This document shows positions 60,786 through 64,000 of a stretch of DNA of 64,000 nucleotides, in pieces. Position numbers and translations under genes: made by a program. Below the pieces are notes generated by a model, which made no database searches, had not been told where the DNA came from, and was given only the letters and a program-made list of their open reading frames with translations. Numbering within the stretch: position 1 is the first letter of the stretch; every line of letters begins with the position of its first letter. This DNA comes from Diplonema papillatum (lineage: Eukaryota; Euglenozoa; Diplonemea; Diplonemida; Diplonemidae), in the NCBI GenBank assembly GCA_030068145.1, contig JAPJBO010000099.1, positions 1-64,000 of the forward strand. Direction: 5' to 3'.

Positions 60786-61249
60786 AAAGCCCAGCAAAAT
60801 AAAACGACATGTTGGGACTTCGTCCGCTCTTCCTTGGCCAAAATAAAGCAACTTCTGGCTTTTGTCCAGCCCAGCATATTTCCGAATACGGGAGGGGTTT
60901 TCGAGGAGGTGCGTACCCTGAACCGAACCAACGACCACCTGTCTCCTGTCTTCTTCGAGACCTCACGACCCAAGCGAACCGTCCTCGACGTTCCCGATGT
61001 TCTCCAAGCATCGGCAAAACCGGGGATTTTCGACGTTTTTTACCCCTAGCCAACCCGGTTCGGAGACCTCCCAGCCTCGCCAACAGGCTGAGTCCTGAGA
61101 TCCCTCAGCCTCAGCTTGCCGAACCGCAGAAGCACTGCCCTTTGTACCAACAACAGCAAGCTGACGAAGACGTGCGAGGAACCTGCATAAGCCCGAAATG
61201 GGTCGAAGCTGCAGCTCCATCAGCATAGCAGCCAATCGCCTGTTTTTAT
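60786..61249. other. gene-free stretch
   Basis: No feature recognised beyond open frames running out of the tandem repeat. Confidence 0.35.
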
Positions 61250-61445
61250 TTTGTATAAGCACCTGCTTTGTAGGAAATGCTTGAGGAGACTGCCAGTTGC
61301 GATAGATCAAAGGAGGTAAATGTGCTGTAGCCCACACGAAACACAGGTAAATCTGGGTTTAGTGGCGGGCGTAAGCGTTCAACAATCTCCCCCTCTAGCC
61401 TCCTTCGAAATGAGCACAAGGCAGTCCCTCGAGTATTTTAGAGCC
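61250..61445 (+). repeat. dispersed repeat B, third copy
   Basis: Near-identical to 21996-22210 (GAGGAGACTGCCAGTTGCGA, TAGATCAAAGGAGGTAAATG, CCCTCTAGCCTCCTTCGAAA), with a 30-bp deletion before the CTCC end. Confidence 0.75.
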
Positions 61446-62979
61446 GGGCGCCACTGGAGGTACCAGCACCGCAGGCACGTCGTGCTCGGACGCTCGTCCG
61501 CCTAGACCAATGCATACTTCCGGACACCTGCATAGCAAGATCTTACCGAGAAAGAAAATGTGAAATAGGAAGCTCGGTTTGGGTGAGGAGAAATGATGGA
61601 ACCGCATCATGCAAATCTTGAGTCATATTCTGTTCAAAGCCCATGAAAAAAGCCAGGCACCGGGATCTTCCTGACGAGCACGCAACCCGGTGAACTTAAT
61701 CAAGAGTCGAAGATTAGCGTCGAAACTTCCTGGCTTTTCACGCCGCAGCAGAACGACCACACCCTACCCAAACCTAAGCACCCTCTAAACGCGTTAGGGG
61801 ACTTCACAAGGTTTCACAACGGAGTGACACAACACCCGAAACGAGTCGCACTCTTTTACTTTTCTCAACCCCCCGCCATACCCAAGCCTCTACGGTCAAC
61901 CGGAGACTTATACCGACCTTCTAATCCACAAATAACGCTAAAAATATCATACATATGGACCAACTGCTTGCCAGCTTCGGAAAGGGCACTGCACGTTGTA
62001 AACTCTGGAAGAGACTCTTGGGTGCGAGCGTTTTTTGAGTCGCCGCAACACCGAATACAGAAACTTTGACTTCCGACTTGTTGATGAGCAGAGTAGTCCC
62101 GGTGTGGCGATGAAGCCGAGCAGGGCCGAAAATAGTTTCCGGAGCAGAAATCGAACCTGTGAGATAGCTGGTTCAGTGGCTTGGCTGGCTCGCTGGCGTG
62201 GGCTTGGATTGTGGCTTGCCGACAGTACAGTTTATCTGTGTTCTGCAAGTTGACCAGCCCCGCTCTGCTTCGGTTTATTCCTTCTGCTTCCGGCCATATC
62301 GTACTCGGAGGTCCCGGGATTTTTCATCGCGAACCGGTCTTGAACCCGAAATTATGCAAATCCTGCAGGAAATAGTTGACCAGACCCGTTTGGTTTGTCG
62401 AAAATACTGTGAATCAGGGCTCCCCTTTCGTGAGAACAATCAAATGCACGAAACTTCACGCCGTCAACGGCGCACCGCGCAGATGCACAGCAAGCGAATC
62501 CTTAAGAGTTGCTAGGCAACCGCATGGACAAAGCAATGCAACCACGAATAGATCTGACAGGGAGTCTCCGGACATACCATCCCGTGCCATCCACCCCGTG
62601 TACAGGTCTGATAGCCTGTACGTTCAATTGTTGGAGCACACCTACATTGGGCCTGTACCAGCGGGAGTTAGTGATACGGCATTCCGAGCTACCCATCCCG
62701 TGGGTACAGGTTTTATGGAATGTACGTGCAATGTAGGGTACACATTTACACTTGCGCGCATGAGCACCGTATTAGCTCGGGGCTCTGCTTTGTTCCGTTG
62801 CAGGATTTCAAGGTTCGAGCCCAGTCAGATTCCGAGCACTCATCTGGCGCCCCTGACCCAGCGAGCTCCGAGGGTCAAGGAAAAGTCGTTTACCCCCATT
62901 CAACGGAACTTCGACGTCCTCGCCTCTATTTAGAAACCAACCTGAGTGCGCATTCAGGTTCTTCCTTTTTCGTTGTTTT
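61446..62979. other. gene-free stretch
   Basis: No gene. Near 61860-61955 the words GGTCAACCGGAGAC and CTTCTAATCCACAAATAACG belong to a dispersed family. At 62108-62172 is a stretch resembling a conserved large-subunit rRNA segment (see findings). Confidence 0.4.
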
Positions 62980-63215
62980 GCCCAGTCTTCCCTTCTCAGC
63001 TTGCTTTCTACAGGTGTCACGACGCGTCATTGCACTCAACAAGGGCACCTCATCTATTGGATCGCCTGAGCCCGCGTTATCCCCCTGCGCACTCGACCAC
63101 TATGACAGGTGATGACTTCATGAATCAACAAGACTAACGAGAAGCATTCTAGTCCACTTGGTTCATGCAGGGGATTAGTTTCTGCAAACCGGACTTGGCC
63201 GGGAAAAAAAAAAAA
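62980..63215 (+). mobile_element. diverged LINE 3' end
   Basis: A frame ends TTMTGDDFMNQQD and stop, aligning with MAGDDVIR and stop of the intact LINE. The following sequence keeps TCCACTTGGTTCATG against TCCACGTGGTTCATG at the same distance. It then runs to an A-run of about 16 at 63201-63216. An old truncated copy; unlike the intact LINE it has a poly-A-like tail. Confidence 0.5.
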
Positions 63216-63216
63216 A

Positions 63217-63947
63217 AAATGTTCAAAAAACGGTGTTCAAAGTAAATATAGGCGGGGGGTGTGGTGTTTAGCAGTGTGCTGAAAGTGCTGGAAGGCTCCT
63301 GAGCCTCCGCTGCTGAGACCCAGCCGCTGCCGTTCAATTGCGTTCAGCTGCGGGTCGGCAGCCACTGTGCTTCATTACCGGGCCAAGGTCCTGTTTGACA
63401 GTTGAGTATCACACACGAGCTAAGAGTTGCCCAGGGGGGCGGAGTTATTTTTGCCCAAATTTTCCGCCGCGCCTTCGGCGCGATGTTGCTAAAAATAACG
63501 CTAAAAATGTTGTTGTAAGCACGGCGGTGCACACCAAAACCGTGGACCTATTATCATAAGAATCATAGGAAAATAGGTCCCCAGGTCGCCCCCCTTCAGC
63601 TGCCTGACGAGACTGTCTGTTTACGATTTTGACTGTTTTTGGAGCGCGTCCCCCCACAGGGAACCCAGAAGCATTCGGAAACCCCCGAAAAGCTTGATCC
63701 AGGCTGGTGTACGTTGAAAAAAACGCCCGCAGAAATTACTGACGGGGTGACCATAATTGACCCATGAAGGACCCATGAAGACCCCTCTTTTGCCGAACGA
63801 AGTTGTGGAGATGTGTCGGCTCTGCCCCAAGACGCCGTACATCGGCGAAAACGGCACTGAAACACCGCCCAAAACCACCCCATAGCAACGGTTAAATCTG
63901 CAAATCCCGGAAGCCTTCAAACTAATACCCTGGTTCATGCGCTCAAA
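63217..63947. other. gene-free stretch
   Basis: No feature recognised. Confidence 0.35.
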
Positions 63948-64000
63948 ATACTCGAGGGACTGCCTTGTGCTCATTTCGAAGGAGGCTAGAGGGGGAGAAA
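63948..64000 (-). repeat. dispersed repeat B end, inverted
   Basis: ACTCGAGGGACTGCCTTGTG and TCATTTCGAAGGAGGCTAGA are the reverse of the family end at 22150-22205. It continues beyond the window. Confidence 0.75.

Noticed and set aside
60235-61083. Frames on both strands with repeated SNRIAGAR / RPLEQ-like blocks
   Set aside because: Caused by the 123-bp tandem repeat, whose length is a multiple of three.

Overview
This window looks like nuclear DNA of a eukaryote, most likely a unicellular protist or alga of undetermined lineage. Three host genes have GT-AG introns with matching phases. 18S rRNA fragments are scattered in introns and spacers. There are several kinds of transposable element but no bacterial operons. 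GC-rich exons sit in a spacer full of poly-G/C runs, minisatellites and short inverted-repeat elements. Only a handful of the open frames are real genes; most are shadows or decayed repeats.

Layout. 1-12.3 kb is a graveyard of mobile DNA: coding debris, a 5'-truncated LINE (2029-3130), a complete-looking cut-and-paste transposon with ~400-bp inverted repeats (3251-6237), a small MITE carrying a 62-bp LINE tail, and a dead hAT-like element with another element nested inside. 12.3-17.4 kb holds a broken host gene whose frame stops at a transposon with palindrome-rich ends (12619-16831) and resumes ~4.4 kb later. 17.4-29.4 kb is mostly repeats: LINE remnants, MITEs and dispersed families called A-H here.

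30.8-45.8 kb is one large split host gene that I reconstructed as six exons (2562 nt, 853 residues, all phases consistent). It encodes a membrane CHASE-domain sensor followed by a degenerate class III nucleotide-cyclase-like domain. Its fourth intron contains an intact 8.2-kb LINE (36099-44306) with a 34-bp target duplication. Its first exon is preceded by three decayed partial copies of itself and its last exon is followed by two.

47-64 kb holds tandem repeats, a two-exon EF-hand gene (49179-50135), a two-exon gene of unknown function (52709-54462), a probable three-exon gene with an MGC N-terminus (56572-57490), an inverted-repeat element with a TATTA duplication (58627-60240) and more dispersed repeats.

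The most striking object is the LINE. One frame, broken by a single UGA, carries a Gln-rich zinc-finger ORF1 protein, an AlkB-like 2-oxoglutarate/Fe(II) dioxygenase domain with all expected motif residues, a 2A ribosome-skipping peptide, an APE-type endonuclease, a reverse transcriptase, a CCHC finger and a repeated Cys/His C-terminal domain. I know of no described retrotransposon with this arrangement. The same C-terminal domain occurs in several truncated copies in the window, so the family has been active here repeatedly.
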